Part shown: positions 7,379 to 15,552 of the stretch, piece after piece
How the letters are laid out: every line of letters begins with the position of its first letter
Numbering within the stretch: position 1 is the first letter of the stretch
Assembly (NCBI GenBank): GCA_900318855.1
Contig: ONMG01000289.1
Location: forward strand, 1-15,617
DNA: 15,617 nucleotides
Source of the DNA: an uncultured Prevotella sp.
GTDB lineage: Bacteria; Bacteroidota; Bacteroidia; Bacteroidales; Bacteroidaceae
Direction: 5' to 3'
Position numbers and translations under genes: made by a program
The notes under the pieces: generated by a model
What the model saw: only the letters and a program-made list of their open reading frames with translations
Told to the model about the DNA's origin: nothing
Database searches by the model: none

Positions 7379-10300
7379 TTAAGGTGTCTCTGTGTGGAGA
7401 TTCAGGGGAGTGGCACTGACTACGGGGCGGCATCCGCGTGCGTCGGCCTTATCATAGCTGATATCTACCGTCCGGCTCTCACCGGGCATCAGCGGGAAAT
7501 AGTTGTCACTATAGATGACGGGCAGTATCTGCTGTCCATCTTCTCCCTTCAGGCAGAGGCGAATGAGCAGTGCCGGTACATCGCCCTCATTGGCCACCGT
7601 CACCTGGCCCTTCCACTCGTTATCCGATAGTGGAGCAAAGTGACTCTCCGTGTGAATCCGGGCTGTGGGCAACGCATGCAGTGCCTGCAGATTGTCGGTG
7701 TCACGCCCCTCCACATAGAAGTTCTCCGAGACCAGTCTCCCGCCTTTCTCCAGCTTGAGCTTGATAAAATAGACCGCACTGTCGGGCACCTCAATCCGCA
7801 TCGGGCTGACTGTCTCATCACGGTCGACGGCTACGTCGGCAGTATGCTCGCTGATGACGTTGCCCCACATGGAGAGCACCTGTGCCGTGGCCTTCATGTC
7901 TCCAGGCTTATCCACGCTGATGTTGGCCACCTCTACGGTGCGCTGGGCCGGATTGTACTGTATGTGGATAGGTTCCAAGGCCTTGCGGATGCCAAAGTAG
8001 GCCGCGGTAGGCTCCCAGTAATAATCGTAGGTGGCCCAGGTGAGTGCTGGCCAGCAGGGATGACTCATCCAGATGAGCACTCCCATCCTGTCTTGCAGTC
8101 GACTTTCAAACATTGCGCGGTGACCATCGTAATTCACCCACTGTGCCCACTCTGTGAATTGTCGGGCACTGGTAGCAGGTCCGAAATGGCGTTCTACCAT
8201 CTGTGCGAAATTATGGCCGCGCCCCCTCGGGAAGTCGTGCTGCCCCCAGGCGTCACCCATCGGCCACAGTCCTTCAGGAGCCAGCATACGTTTCAGACTT
8301 TCGTAGTTGGGAATGCAGCTGATACCCTCTTCGGAATGCAGCTTGCCCGAGAGATGGCTGAAGTAGCGTGCTGAGGTCCACAGTCCGTAGGGACCACGTC
8401 CCGACACGCCACCGTCGGCTGAGCTGCCGATGTAGCCCAACTGGCTGTGCAACTCGGCTACAGCCCTCCGAAGGCTCTTGTCAAGAGATGCCGGGGGGTA
8501 GCCCTCGTTGCGTCCGCAGTAGAGGGCTATCGAAGGATGCCGGCGCAATCGCTGGATGACATCGCGCGCATTGTCCATGAACATCGTCTCATCCTGCGGG
8601 TCGGGACCGTCCCAGGGATTGGCCAGCCAAAAGTCCTGCCACACCATGATGCCATACTTGTCGCAGGCATCGAAGAACTCGTCGTCGCCCACCTGTCCGA
8701 CCCAGTTGCGCACAAGGTTCATGCCCATCTCGCGGTGATAACGGAGCGTGACGTCATATTCGCGGCCCCTATAGGTGAGGTTCGACTCAGGGAAGCCCCA
8801 GTTGCCACCGAGTGGCACGAATCGCTTGCCGTTGATCCACAGTTTGAGCTGTGTGTCCATATCCTTATACGCCATTTCCCGGATGCCCGCTTTGTAGTTG
8901 ACGGTAGCGACATCGTGTCCGGCTTCACTTACCGTGAAGCCGGCATCATAGAGATAGGGCTCACCATATCCATTGGGCCACCAGAGGCGCATACGCTGTC
9001 GGCTCAACTGCGGAAATTCCTCCGGGCTGAAGCTCACCGTCCGCTTCTCGCCTCCTTGCAAGGTGACCGTCCGTTCGAACTGGATGCTGCCTATCCATCC
9101 TTTCACGGTCACGGTACGCACTGTTGAGCTCTCGTTGCTCACAAGGGCGGCAGGCGTCATCGAGGCCAGCGTGTCGGGGTGGTTGAGGGTGGTCGTCACA
9201 TAGGGGTCGGCCACACGCACCCCCTCGTCAGCTGTGAGATAGACATCATTCCAGATGCCCATGCAACGGCCCGGTGTCGAGGTTATCCAATCCCAACCCA
9301 TAGTAGGCGAGAAGGTGGGACTGTCGAGTCCAATCACTCCGCCATTGATGTCGGTGCTCTCGCTATTGGCCACCTTCACCGCTCCGGGGTGAGCATTCTT
9401 CACGACATGCACCTCCAGGGTGTTCTGTCCGTCGCGGAGCAGGGAGCTCACGTCGAAGCGGCCACGGATGAAGGCGCCGGCCGTACGGCCCACCTCCCTT
9501 CCGTTCAGTGTGATGACCGACTTCCAGTCAATGCCATCGGTATTCAGGTAGTGGCAGGGTTTCCCGTCAGGGTGCCACTTGAAGGAGGTGCGGTAGATGA
9601 AGTCGGCGTTGAAGAACGACTCCGATATCTGTCGCATGTTGTTGGCATAGAGGTTGTAGGGCACGGCTCCGATGTTCATGTAGCTCGTCTGTACGGTCCC
9701 GGGTACTGTGGCCTCCACCCATTGGCTGTCGCCGGCACGTCTTACTTGCCACTGGTTGAGCGAGCGTTTTCCGGTCCCGATGTCAAGGGTGTTGGCAGGC
9801 TCGGCATGGAGTCCGCCCCTCCCCATCACTTCGACCTCAGTCAGTGCATAACGCCCCGTTGCATCCGGTTGTGTCAGCCATAGCCGCACATAGCGTCCCT
9901 GTCCTTGGCACTTGAGTGTCTCGGTCAGGGGTCCCTGCTTCGGAAGGTCACAGACGTCCGACCACTTCTTACCGTCGTCGGACACCTGGACCTTGCCAGC
10001 TGTCGGACGGTTAATCCATCTGAGGACAACCTTGTCGAACTGCACCTGAGTACCCATGTCGATGCTTGCCCACTGAGGCTGACTGTCGGCATCCACGGGG
10101 GCCGACATCCAGCAGCTGAAGAAATGCTCCGAGGGTAGCCACTGCATGTTGCGGCGCGGCCACTTGACATCGTACATCTCGAATGTTTCCTCGTTATCAG
10201 TGATGCTGCCTTCATCGACTTCGCACAAGCGCCACCACACCGCACCGGGCATCTGGAACTCCAGTCGCAGATGTTGCAGTCGTCGGTGCGAGGACAGCGG

Positions 10301-10978
10301 TATGGCCAGTTTGCCACGGCTCAATGGCAGACGGGTGGTGCCCAAATGGTTATTGGGGTCGTCGGAGGCCGTCTGCTGCGTCACGTAGCCCGGCACTCCC
10401 TTTCCTGCTACTTTGCCCATCAGCCGCCATGTTTTCCCGTCGTCGCTGCCCATCACCGCCACACTCCACCCCTGGGTGGCCAGTGCCTTGTTGAAGGCGG
10501 TCTCGGTGATGAGACGCAGTGTGTCGAGGGTGATGCTCATGGCGGTCCAGTCATACTGTATCCAGGCATGGGGTCCATATATATAATAAGGTGTAACGGG
10601 ATTGCCGTCGATACTCCTCAGTCGGGCTCTTGTGCGGTCGATACCCCGATTGGTGCTGACGGTAATGGTCGGAGCTATGCCCTTACTCACTATGCCGTCG
10701 GTGAGCAACTGTGCCGTGAGGTTCCAGTCCATCGACGACGAGGCCGTGGCACTGCGGTGAAGAGCCACATTGCGGTAAGTGTCATCTCTCACCATGCGGG
10801 GAGCCGTGTACTCCTTAGGGCTGCGGGGGTAGCGGCCAATGCCCCGGTTGAGGACGTTGTGGTCAGCGGAGGCCGGTGTGCCGACAGAAAGCGGACCCAT
10901 CGCATGGATTCCCCCCTGACTCGGAGAGGAACTGAGGACCGCGGCAAGGGCCAGCAAGCGTAGCAGGCGCTTAATCAT
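7379..10978 (-). CDS. GH2 glycosidase, exo-beta-glucosaminidase/beta-mannosidase-like, with N-terminal discoidin-like domains
   Basis: A 1199-residue exported retaining exo-glycosidase. A signal peptide (about residues 1-26, no lipobox) is followed by two discoidin/F5-8-type-C-like modules at about 66-255 (NVALHRSATAS, LLTDG) and 265-388 (QWASIDMG, VQVSDDGKKWSDV, YALTEVEVMG). Then come the GH2 sugar-binding jelly roll (about 408-585), the GH2 Ig-like domain (about 590-700, with WWPNGYGEP at 666-674) and the barrel (about 702-1000). The acid/base is E825 in GRNEG and the probable nucleophile E883 in HSEEG. C-terminal Ig-like domains include FYVEGRDTDNLQALHALP (1087-1104), like the Ig domain of exo-beta-D-glucosaminidases. 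The subgroup resembles exo-glucosaminidases and beta-mannosidases more than LacZ, but the sugar cannot be fixed by eye. It starts 15 nt after the peptidase stop codon, so it is probably the last gene of that operon. Likely periplasmic, as no T9SS domain is seen. Confidence 0.85.
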   Translation of the reverse strand: MIKRLLRLLALAAVLSSSPSQGGIHAMGPLSVGTPASADHNVLNRGIGRYPRSPKEYTAPRMVRDDTYRNVALHRSATASSSMDWNLTAQLLTDGIVSKGIAPTITVSTNRGIDRTRARLRSIDGNPVTPYYIYGPHAWIQYDWTAMSITLDTLRLITETAFNKALATQGWSVAVMGSDDGKTWRLMGKVAGKGVPGYVTQQTASDDPNNHLGTTRLPLSRGKLAIPLSSHRRLQHLRLEFQMPGAVWWRLCEVDEGSITDNEETFEMYDVKWPRRNMQWLPSEHFFSCWMSAPVDADSQPQWASIDMGTQVQFDKVVLRWINRPTAGKVQVSDDGKKWSDVCDLPKQGPLTETLKCQGQGRYVRLWLTQPDATGRYALTEVEVMGRGGLHAEPANTLDIGTGKRSLNQWQVRRAGDSQWVEATVPGTVQTSYMNIGAVPYNLYANNMRQISESFFNADFIYRTSFKWHPDGKPCHYLNTDGIDWKSVITLNGREVGRTAGAFIRGRFDVSSLLRDGQNTLEVHVVKNAHPGAVKVANSESTDINGGVIGLDSPTFSPTMGWDWITSTPGRCMGIWNDVYLTADEGVRVADPYVTTTLNHPDTLASMTPAALVSNESSTVRTVTVKGWIGSIQFERTVTLQGGEKRTVSFSPEEFPQLSRQRMRLWWPNGYGEPYLYDAGFTVSEAGHDVATVNYKAGIREMAYKDMDTQLKLWINGKRFVPLGGNWGFPESNLTYRGREYDVTLRYHREMGMNLVRNWVGQVGDDEFFDACDKYGIMVWQDFWLANPWDGPDPQDETMFMDNARDVIQRLRRHPSIALYCGRNEGYPPASLDKSLRRAVAELHSQLGYIGSSADGGVSGRGPYGLWTSARYFSHLSGKLHSEEGISCIPNYESLKRMLAPEGLWPMGDAWGQHDFPRGRGHNFAQMVERHFGPATSARQFTEWAQWVNYDGHRAMFESRLQDRMGVLIWMSHPCWPALTWATYDYYWEPTAAYFGIRKALEPIHIQYNPAQRTVEVANISVDKPGDMKATAQVLSMWGNVISEHTADVAVDRDETVSPMRIEVPDSAVYFIKLKLEKGGRLVSENFYVEGRDTDNLQALHALPTARIHTESHFAPLSDNEWKGQVTVANEGDVPALLIRLCLKGEDGQQILPVIYSDNYFPLMPGESRTVDISYDKADARGCRPVVSATPLNLHTETP

Positions 10979-10993
10979 AGCGTTATCTTTTAG

Positions 10994-13483
10994 TTATTTG
11001 AGTACTATCTTTTCAGCGCGCTGTCCGTTGCCCGCACTGGCCACAGCCACATAGACACCCGGTCGAAGGGCGGAGAGGTCGACGGTGCTGCCCTCATACT
11101 GGCGGATGAGCAGTTCGCCATTGGCGTTGAAGATGCTCACCGAGGCAAGCGTCACGTCGGCCTTCACCGTGAGCAGTCGGTCATTGAGGTCGAAGCTCAC
11201 CTTACCCTTGAAGGCCGAGCTATTGATGTCGCGGATGCCAGTCTCTGGAGTCCACGTCACACTGGGGTCTTTGGCTCCGAGGGTGAACTCATGCATGTTA
11301 TACTTCGAGGGCTTGAGGTAGGTGTGCGTAAGTAGGTCGAGCACCGTGGCATAGCGCACATTGGAGAGCGACCAGTCGTTGCTGGTGTCATAGGTTCCAT
11401 GCAGCTTCACTGTGGTCACGGCACCGCCGCCAGGCAGCACCACATGAGTGGTGTCCATGTGGGCACCATCGCAGAAGTAGTTGCTCTCGTCGTAGATACG
11501 CACGGTCATCTTGCCGTCGTAGCGTCCGCCGTCGTTGCGTATCTCGGCATTGAGAATGAGACAGTTCACGGGTACCTGGTAGTCGCGGGGCGTGAAGTAG
11601 GTCTCCTTCACCAGCAGCAGGTCGGGTTCCTTCTCACCGCCTATCACGGGGATGGTGTCGGTGAAGAAAGGACGGTTGGAGCGGTCGAAGAAGGTGATGA
11701 CGTAATTGTCGTCACCGGGCAGCGTGAAGATCTGGTTGAACACCAAGTCTTTGGTTTCGCCGGCTCCCACCGTAAAGGTTTGGTTGGGCGAAGTGTACCA
11801 ATGCTTCTTCACGGCGTCGCCGGCCACATTGAGGCGGAAGTGCACAATGCCGTCGTAAAGACCTCCCCGGTTGGTGACGCGCAGCGTCACGGTGGAAGGT
11901 TTGTCACTGGTCAGTGTGTCGGGGCTGGTGATGAGCTGCATCTGGAAGTCGCACTGACCGAGCGAAGCATAGAAGGCTGAGTCGGCGGTGATGTGCAGAC
12001 TATAGCCGTTGGGCTCCCCGAGGGCTATCTCGGCCGGTTTCATCTCGTCGGAGCCCTTTTTGCAGAATCCGAAGGTCAGGGTATAGTCGCCTGCAGGCAG
12101 TGTGGTGGCAGGCTCGTAGAGTGCCGAGAGCGAGTCGAGGGGCTCACCGGCAGGCGTATAGCCGCGGTAGGCCACAGCGGTATCGACGACGGCACCCTTG
12201 CTGTCTTTCACGAAGAAGCCGAGGGCAGTGATGTCGAGGTCGGTATTCGACGGATTGTAGACCTCGTAAGCACTGAGCTTCACCGGTGTGCTGCGCTTCA
12301 CCCTGGCACTGACGGCTGCAAGATTGTCGGCAATGATGCGCTCGGGAGCCATCACGCTGCTGCCGTCGCGGTCGGGCTCGAAGCCTATCACCATGTCCTG
12401 CACATAGTTGAATCCGTCGTTGTTGGCCTCGCCCGTAGTGAAGTCGAAATCGGAATAGGGGATGGCAGTCAGCAGGAAGTAGCCGTCGCTGGAACCGCCC
12501 CATCCGAAGTTGAAGTGGTAGTAGCCCTGGGCATTATAGCCGTCGCAGATGAACGAGTGACCCATGGAGAGGTCGGAGGTGGCACCGTCGTAGATGACAG
12601 GACGGGCGTTGCGGAGCTCATTGTCGAGCATGGCCGTCCAATCGGAGGCGGTGTAGAAGTCGCGCTTCACCAGCCGTGCGCCCTTGTTGTACTTGAAGTA
12701 GCGGGCCAGCGCCTGGGTGATGCGCTCGGAGTAGGCCCCGCTGCCACTGGCATCGTAGTCCATGTTGACAGCCACGCCGGCATCGTGGAGCAGCGTAGCT
12801 ACAGCCTGCTTGGCCGCATCCGAACTGCCTGCATCGAGGCTCGGTGCCATGTCGTCCCAGAGGTAGGGGTGGTCGAAGTCGACGGAGTCGGCCACATGGT
12901 GTGTGGTGGTGACATAGCGGTGCTTGCCGGTGCCACGGTCGGGCCACCGATAGTAGTACATGATCTGTCCCATGGCCGTGGCCACGCAGCCGGTCGGGGT
13001 GCCCTTAATGGGCACAAGGCGGTTGTAGTAGGTACCCTGTCCCCATTTGATGTTGCCCAGCAAGGGCTGCACGCTGTCGGTGCGCAGAGCGGGTGCCTGA
13101 GCCTTCAGACCGCGGGCTGCGGCATAGCGTATCTGACGCTGATACTGCCTGAGCCATATCTGTGCGTTGACGGGCATGCTGCTTAGGTCGAAGCTGCCGC
13201 TGTCGGCATAGCCCAACACGGGATAGGCAGCGTCGTCGGCGGCCACGATGACATAGCCTCCTCCTTTGCCCCGGTTGATGACGTAGAAGTCGTTCACTCC
13301 GCCCGTGCTTGCGGTGTAGGCAATGGTGAGCACAGCTTTAGCCTGAGCTTTTCGCATAGTGGCGGGGGTATGGGTGGCGGTGAAGTCGCTGGCTATCTGC
13401 AAGGCCCTGCGGCTGTCGATAGGAGCGGCTGCCACCCAGGATGCCGTGAAGACGACAAGGAGGGATAGTAATGTTCTCTTCAT
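10994..13483 (-). CDS. C10 (streptopain/interpain-like) cysteine peptidase, T9SS-secreted
   Basis: An 829-residue secreted papain-fold protease. A signal peptide (about 1-20) precedes a Spi-type propeptide at about 22-140 (YVIVAADDAAYPVLGYAD is its hallmark), which keeps the zymogen inactive until processing. The mature domain (about 140-370) carries the C10 signatures: C166 in TPTGCVATAMGQ, H309 in MGHSFICDGY, and the active-site loop FNFGWGGSSDGYF at 325-337. The enzyme therefore looks catalytically intact. Downstream are Ig-like modules, two of which share N(R/D)GG(L/R)YDG at 538 and 650, and a C-terminal sorting domain (about 750-829, ending RAEKIVLK). The architecture resembles interpain A of Prevotella intermedia, a C10 enzyme of similar length. 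The start ATG overlaps the stop of the upstream gene (ATGA), implying translational coupling. The target protein is unknown. Confidence 0.94.
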   Translation of the reverse strand: MKRTLLSLLVVFTASWVAAAPIDSRRALQIASDFTATHTPATMRKAQAKAVLTIAYTASTGGVNDFYVINRGKGGGYVIVAADDAAYPVLGYADSGSFDLSSMPVNAQIWLRQYQRQIRYAAARGLKAQAPALRTDSVQPLLGNIKWGQGTYYNRLVPIKGTPTGCVATAMGQIMYYYRWPDRGTGKHRYVTTTHHVADSVDFDHPYLWDDMAPSLDAGSSDAAKQAVATLLHDAGVAVNMDYDASGSGAYSERITQALARYFKYNKGARLVKRDFYTASDWTAMLDNELRNARPVIYDGATSDLSMGHSFICDGYNAQGYYHFNFGWGGSSDGYFLLTAIPYSDFDFTTGEANNDGFNYVQDMVIGFEPDRDGSSVMAPERIIADNLAAVSARVKRSTPVKLSAYEVYNPSNTDLDITALGFFVKDSKGAVVDTAVAYRGYTPAGEPLDSLSALYEPATTLPAGDYTLTFGFCKKGSDEMKPAEIALGEPNGYSLHITADSAFYASLGQCDFQMQLITSPDTLTSDKPSTVTLRVTNRGGLYDGIVHFRLNVAGDAVKKHWYTSPNQTFTVGAGETKDLVFNQIFTLPGDDNYVITFFDRSNRPFFTDTIPVIGGEKEPDLLLVKETYFTPRDYQVPVNCLILNAEIRNDGGRYDGKMTVRIYDESNYFCDGAHMDTTHVVLPGGGAVTTVKLHGTYDTSNDWSLSNVRYATVLDLLTHTYLKPSKYNMHEFTLGAKDPSVTWTPETGIRDINSSAFKGKVSFDLNDRLLTVKADVTLASVSIFNANGELLIRQYEGSTVDLSALRPGVYVAVASAGNGQRAEKIVLK

Positions 13484-15429
13484 TTGACGATTACTTTATG
13501 ATGGTTGATGATGTAAATGCCGGGAGTGAGACCCGAAGTGGAGGGAGCGTTGCGGCGCACGAGGCGGCCGTCGGGAGCATAGATATCGGACCGTTGTTCT
13601 GCGTCGGTCTTCAAGGTGCTGATGCCGGTCGAGGCACCCACTACGGCTGGTTCCGACTCGCTGCCGTCCTTATAGACTGCCGTCACGCTGTAGACGGGTG
13701 AGCCTCCCTCGGCATCGGCTGCTGTCCAGGATGTGGTGCCGACGGTAGCTGCAAGCGCACCGTCGCGATAGACGCGGTAGGCCACGGGAGTACCACCTTC
13801 CTCGAAGCTGAAATCGTCGAGCATGAGGAGCACGGCGCCACCGTCGCTCTCGTCGCCGCCGGGGGTGACGTGGCGAATGGCAAAGTAGCGTGTGCCTTTG
13901 GCCAGATGGAGCGTGTACTGCTGCCACTCGCCCATATAGATGTCAAATCGGTTGCGGATTCCCGAGGCGTAGTAGTCGGTGAAGCTCTTGGGCTCGGGTT
14001 TGGTCTTGGAGCCCAGGAAGTAGAAGTATTCATCGTTGTCCTGGTCGTTGCCCAAGGCATCCTTCGTCCTGCGGTTGCTCACCCAGAAGCTCACGTCCTG
14101 CTCCCTTCCGGAGAGCTCGGGCGAGATGAGCCAGTTGTCGGCCGAAGGATAGTAGGTGTCGGTGGTCTCGTCGTGGTAGGCGTAAGGGGCGCCGGCAAAC
14201 TGCTGCCCGCTGTGGGCCGCCAGACTATCGCCGATGGAAGAGGGGTTCATGATGATGAAGGCCATCTTCTCGCCCACATGAGGATAGTCGGAATACTCGA
14301 ACACACCGCCCGTAGTGGCTTTGTCGGCGTCGATGAGCGTCCAGTCGCCAAAGGCTGTTGTCCAAGGCTCATACTCCTCGAAGTCCTCGGTGCGCGCTCT
14401 GCTGTTGGGGGCCGGTGCCTCCCAGCTCAAGCTGCCCGGAGCTGTGAGTCGGAGCTGCCGCACTCCATGGCGCCAGGCTTTCTCGAGGACGATGGTGCCG
14501 GAAGCCTGGTTGTTGTCGGCATAGGTGTCGCCGTCAGCAGTCACTGTGGCCGTGACCGTCAATGTGGAGTCCGGGTCTATGGAGGAGGTGGGCAGTGAGT
14601 AGCTGTAGCTCATGCTCTCCATGGGCCGGAGCCGCTGGCTGACCGTTTCCGTGGCTATCGGCTGGTGGCCTGCTGACACCTTGAGACTGAAGGTGTTCAA
14701 GGTTTGCGCACTCAGGTTCTGCACCGTGACCCGGGCATGGGCAGCGATGCCCTTTACCACCTTCGGAGTGGTGCTGAGGCGCACACCGAGATCGCCCTGA
14801 CGAGCGTCAAAGAGGTGGATGGCATCGAGACCGGTGAGCACATTGGTGGCCGTGGCCACGAGGCGGAAGCGCAGGCGCACGGTGGTGGTGCCGGCGGCAG
14901 GCTGAACCGACTCCACGGCCTGCAGCCAGCGCGCAGCGCCAGCACCCGCGGCATAGTCGATGGTGCGCACGGTGGTTGCCTGCCCTTGCTCGTTGAGCAG
15001 CTCCGCCGTCAGCTTCAGTGCCTTGCCGGGCACCTTATAATAACTGAAGCAGAGCGTGAGGTGCTGGGCACCGGAGATGCTGATGGGTGCCGAGGTGAGT
15101 GTGAACTCCTCACCGGCCTTAGAGGCCCTGAAACCGAGGAAACCATTGTCGGAGTCGCTGCTCGTCACGGTATTGATATCGGTGAGCAGACCGAAATCGG
15201 AAGTGGGCACATCGTTCACGGTCCATTCATTCTGTTCCTTCGCATTAGTGAAACTTTCGCTGAAAGGCAGGACCAATGGTGTGTTGGCACTCAGCGTACG
15301 ACTTGCAAAGGATCGGGTAGCGAGACGAGGTGTCGAAACCGCATCTGCGGTCATGGCAGAAGGGGATGCTATGCCGAACGACAGCATCGCAAGGCATAAG
15401 AAGCGTAAGGGTAAAAATCTGTTCTGCAT
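13480..15429 (-). CDS. Secreted choice-of-anchor J/cleaved-adhesin-like protein with T9SS sorting domain
   Basis: A 649-residue exported protein without a recognisable catalytic site. A frame-open TTG at 15435 would add two residues (MS). I prefer the ATG at 15429, which begins MQNRFLPLRFLCLAM, a clean signal peptide. Visible modules: a first jelly-roll-like region (about 50-210, PFSESFTN then WTVND); an Ig/CARDB-like region (about 212-315, VRLSTTPKVVKG and YADNNQASGTIVL); a cleaved-adhesin/choice-of-anchor J domain (about 348-545, EDFEEYEPW, DNWLISPEL, GTRYFAIRHVTPGG, MLDDFSFEEG); a fibronectin III-like linker (about 547-596, YRVYRDG); and a short T9SS-type tail ending GIYIINHHKVIVK. The family often binds surfaces or accompanies gingipain-like proteases, so a binding or scaffold role for the co-translated peptidase is a reasonable inference. 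It is first in its operon, just below a promoter. Confidence 0.85.
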   Translation of the reverse strand: MQNRFLPLRFLCLAMLSFGIASPSAMTADAVSTPRLATRSFASRTLSANTPLVLPFSESFTNAKEQNEWTVNDVPTSDFGLLTDINTVTSSDSDNGFLGFRASKAGEEFTLTSAPISISGAQHLTLCFSYYKVPGKALKLTAELLNEQGQATTVRTIDYAAGAGAARWLQAVESVQPAAGTTTVRLRFRLVATATNVLTGLDAIHLFDARQGDLGVRLSTTPKVVKGIAAHARVTVQNLSAQTLNTFSLKVSAGHQPIATETVSQRLRPMESMSYSYSLPTSSIDPDSTLTVTATVTADGDTYADNNQASGTIVLEKAWRHGVRQLRLTAPGSLSWEAPAPNSRARTEDFEEYEPWTTAFGDWTLIDADKATTGGVFEYSDYPHVGEKMAFIIMNPSSIGDSLAAHSGQQFAGAPYAYHDETTDTYYPSADNWLISPELSGREQDVSFWVSNRRTKDALGNDQDNDEYFYFLGSKTKPEPKSFTDYYASGIRNRFDIYMGEWQQYTLHLAKGTRYFAIRHVTPGGDESDGGAVLLMLDDFSFEEGGTPVAYRVYRDGALAATVGTTSWTAADAEGGSPVYSVTAVYKDGSESEPAVVGASTGISTLKTDAEQRSDIYAPDGRLVRRNAPSTSGLTPGIYIINHHKVIVK

Positions 15430-15452
15430 AGACAAGAAGTGTTAATCTGTTG

Positions 15453-15460
15453 CAAAAGTA
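15453..15460 (-). promoter_or_regulatory. Promoter -7 box for the adhesin-peptidase-GH2 operon
   Basis: On the minus strand TACTTTTG matches TAnnTTTG exactly and lies 23 nt before the preferred ATG at 15429, giving a leader of roughly 20 nt. The expected -33 position (about 20 nt upstream) reads CTTC rather than TTTG, so the promoter is probably weaker than the one upstream of the transporter or needs an activator. The A/T-rich stretch above it (to about 15540) contains no gene. Confidence 0.55.
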
Positions 15461-15552
15461 AAACAAATATTTAAGAATATGAAGGATTGAGACCTACTTT
15501 TTATGGATAAATGTAAACACTGCGTGCTTTGCCACCCTTGGACAAGCGATTC

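Noticed and set aside
11993..13186. 397-codon open frame on the plus strand
   Set aside because: It is entirely antisense to the C10 peptidase, whose catalytic motifs are intact. The translation is low-complexity (rich in V, G, A, H), with no recognisable domain or signal peptide. Strong third-position G/C bias readily creates such frames.
15430..15435. TTG start two codons before the chosen ATG of the adhesin-like gene
   Set aside because: It adds only two residues and lies closer to the predicted transcription start. ATG is the commoner start and gives an equally good signal peptide.
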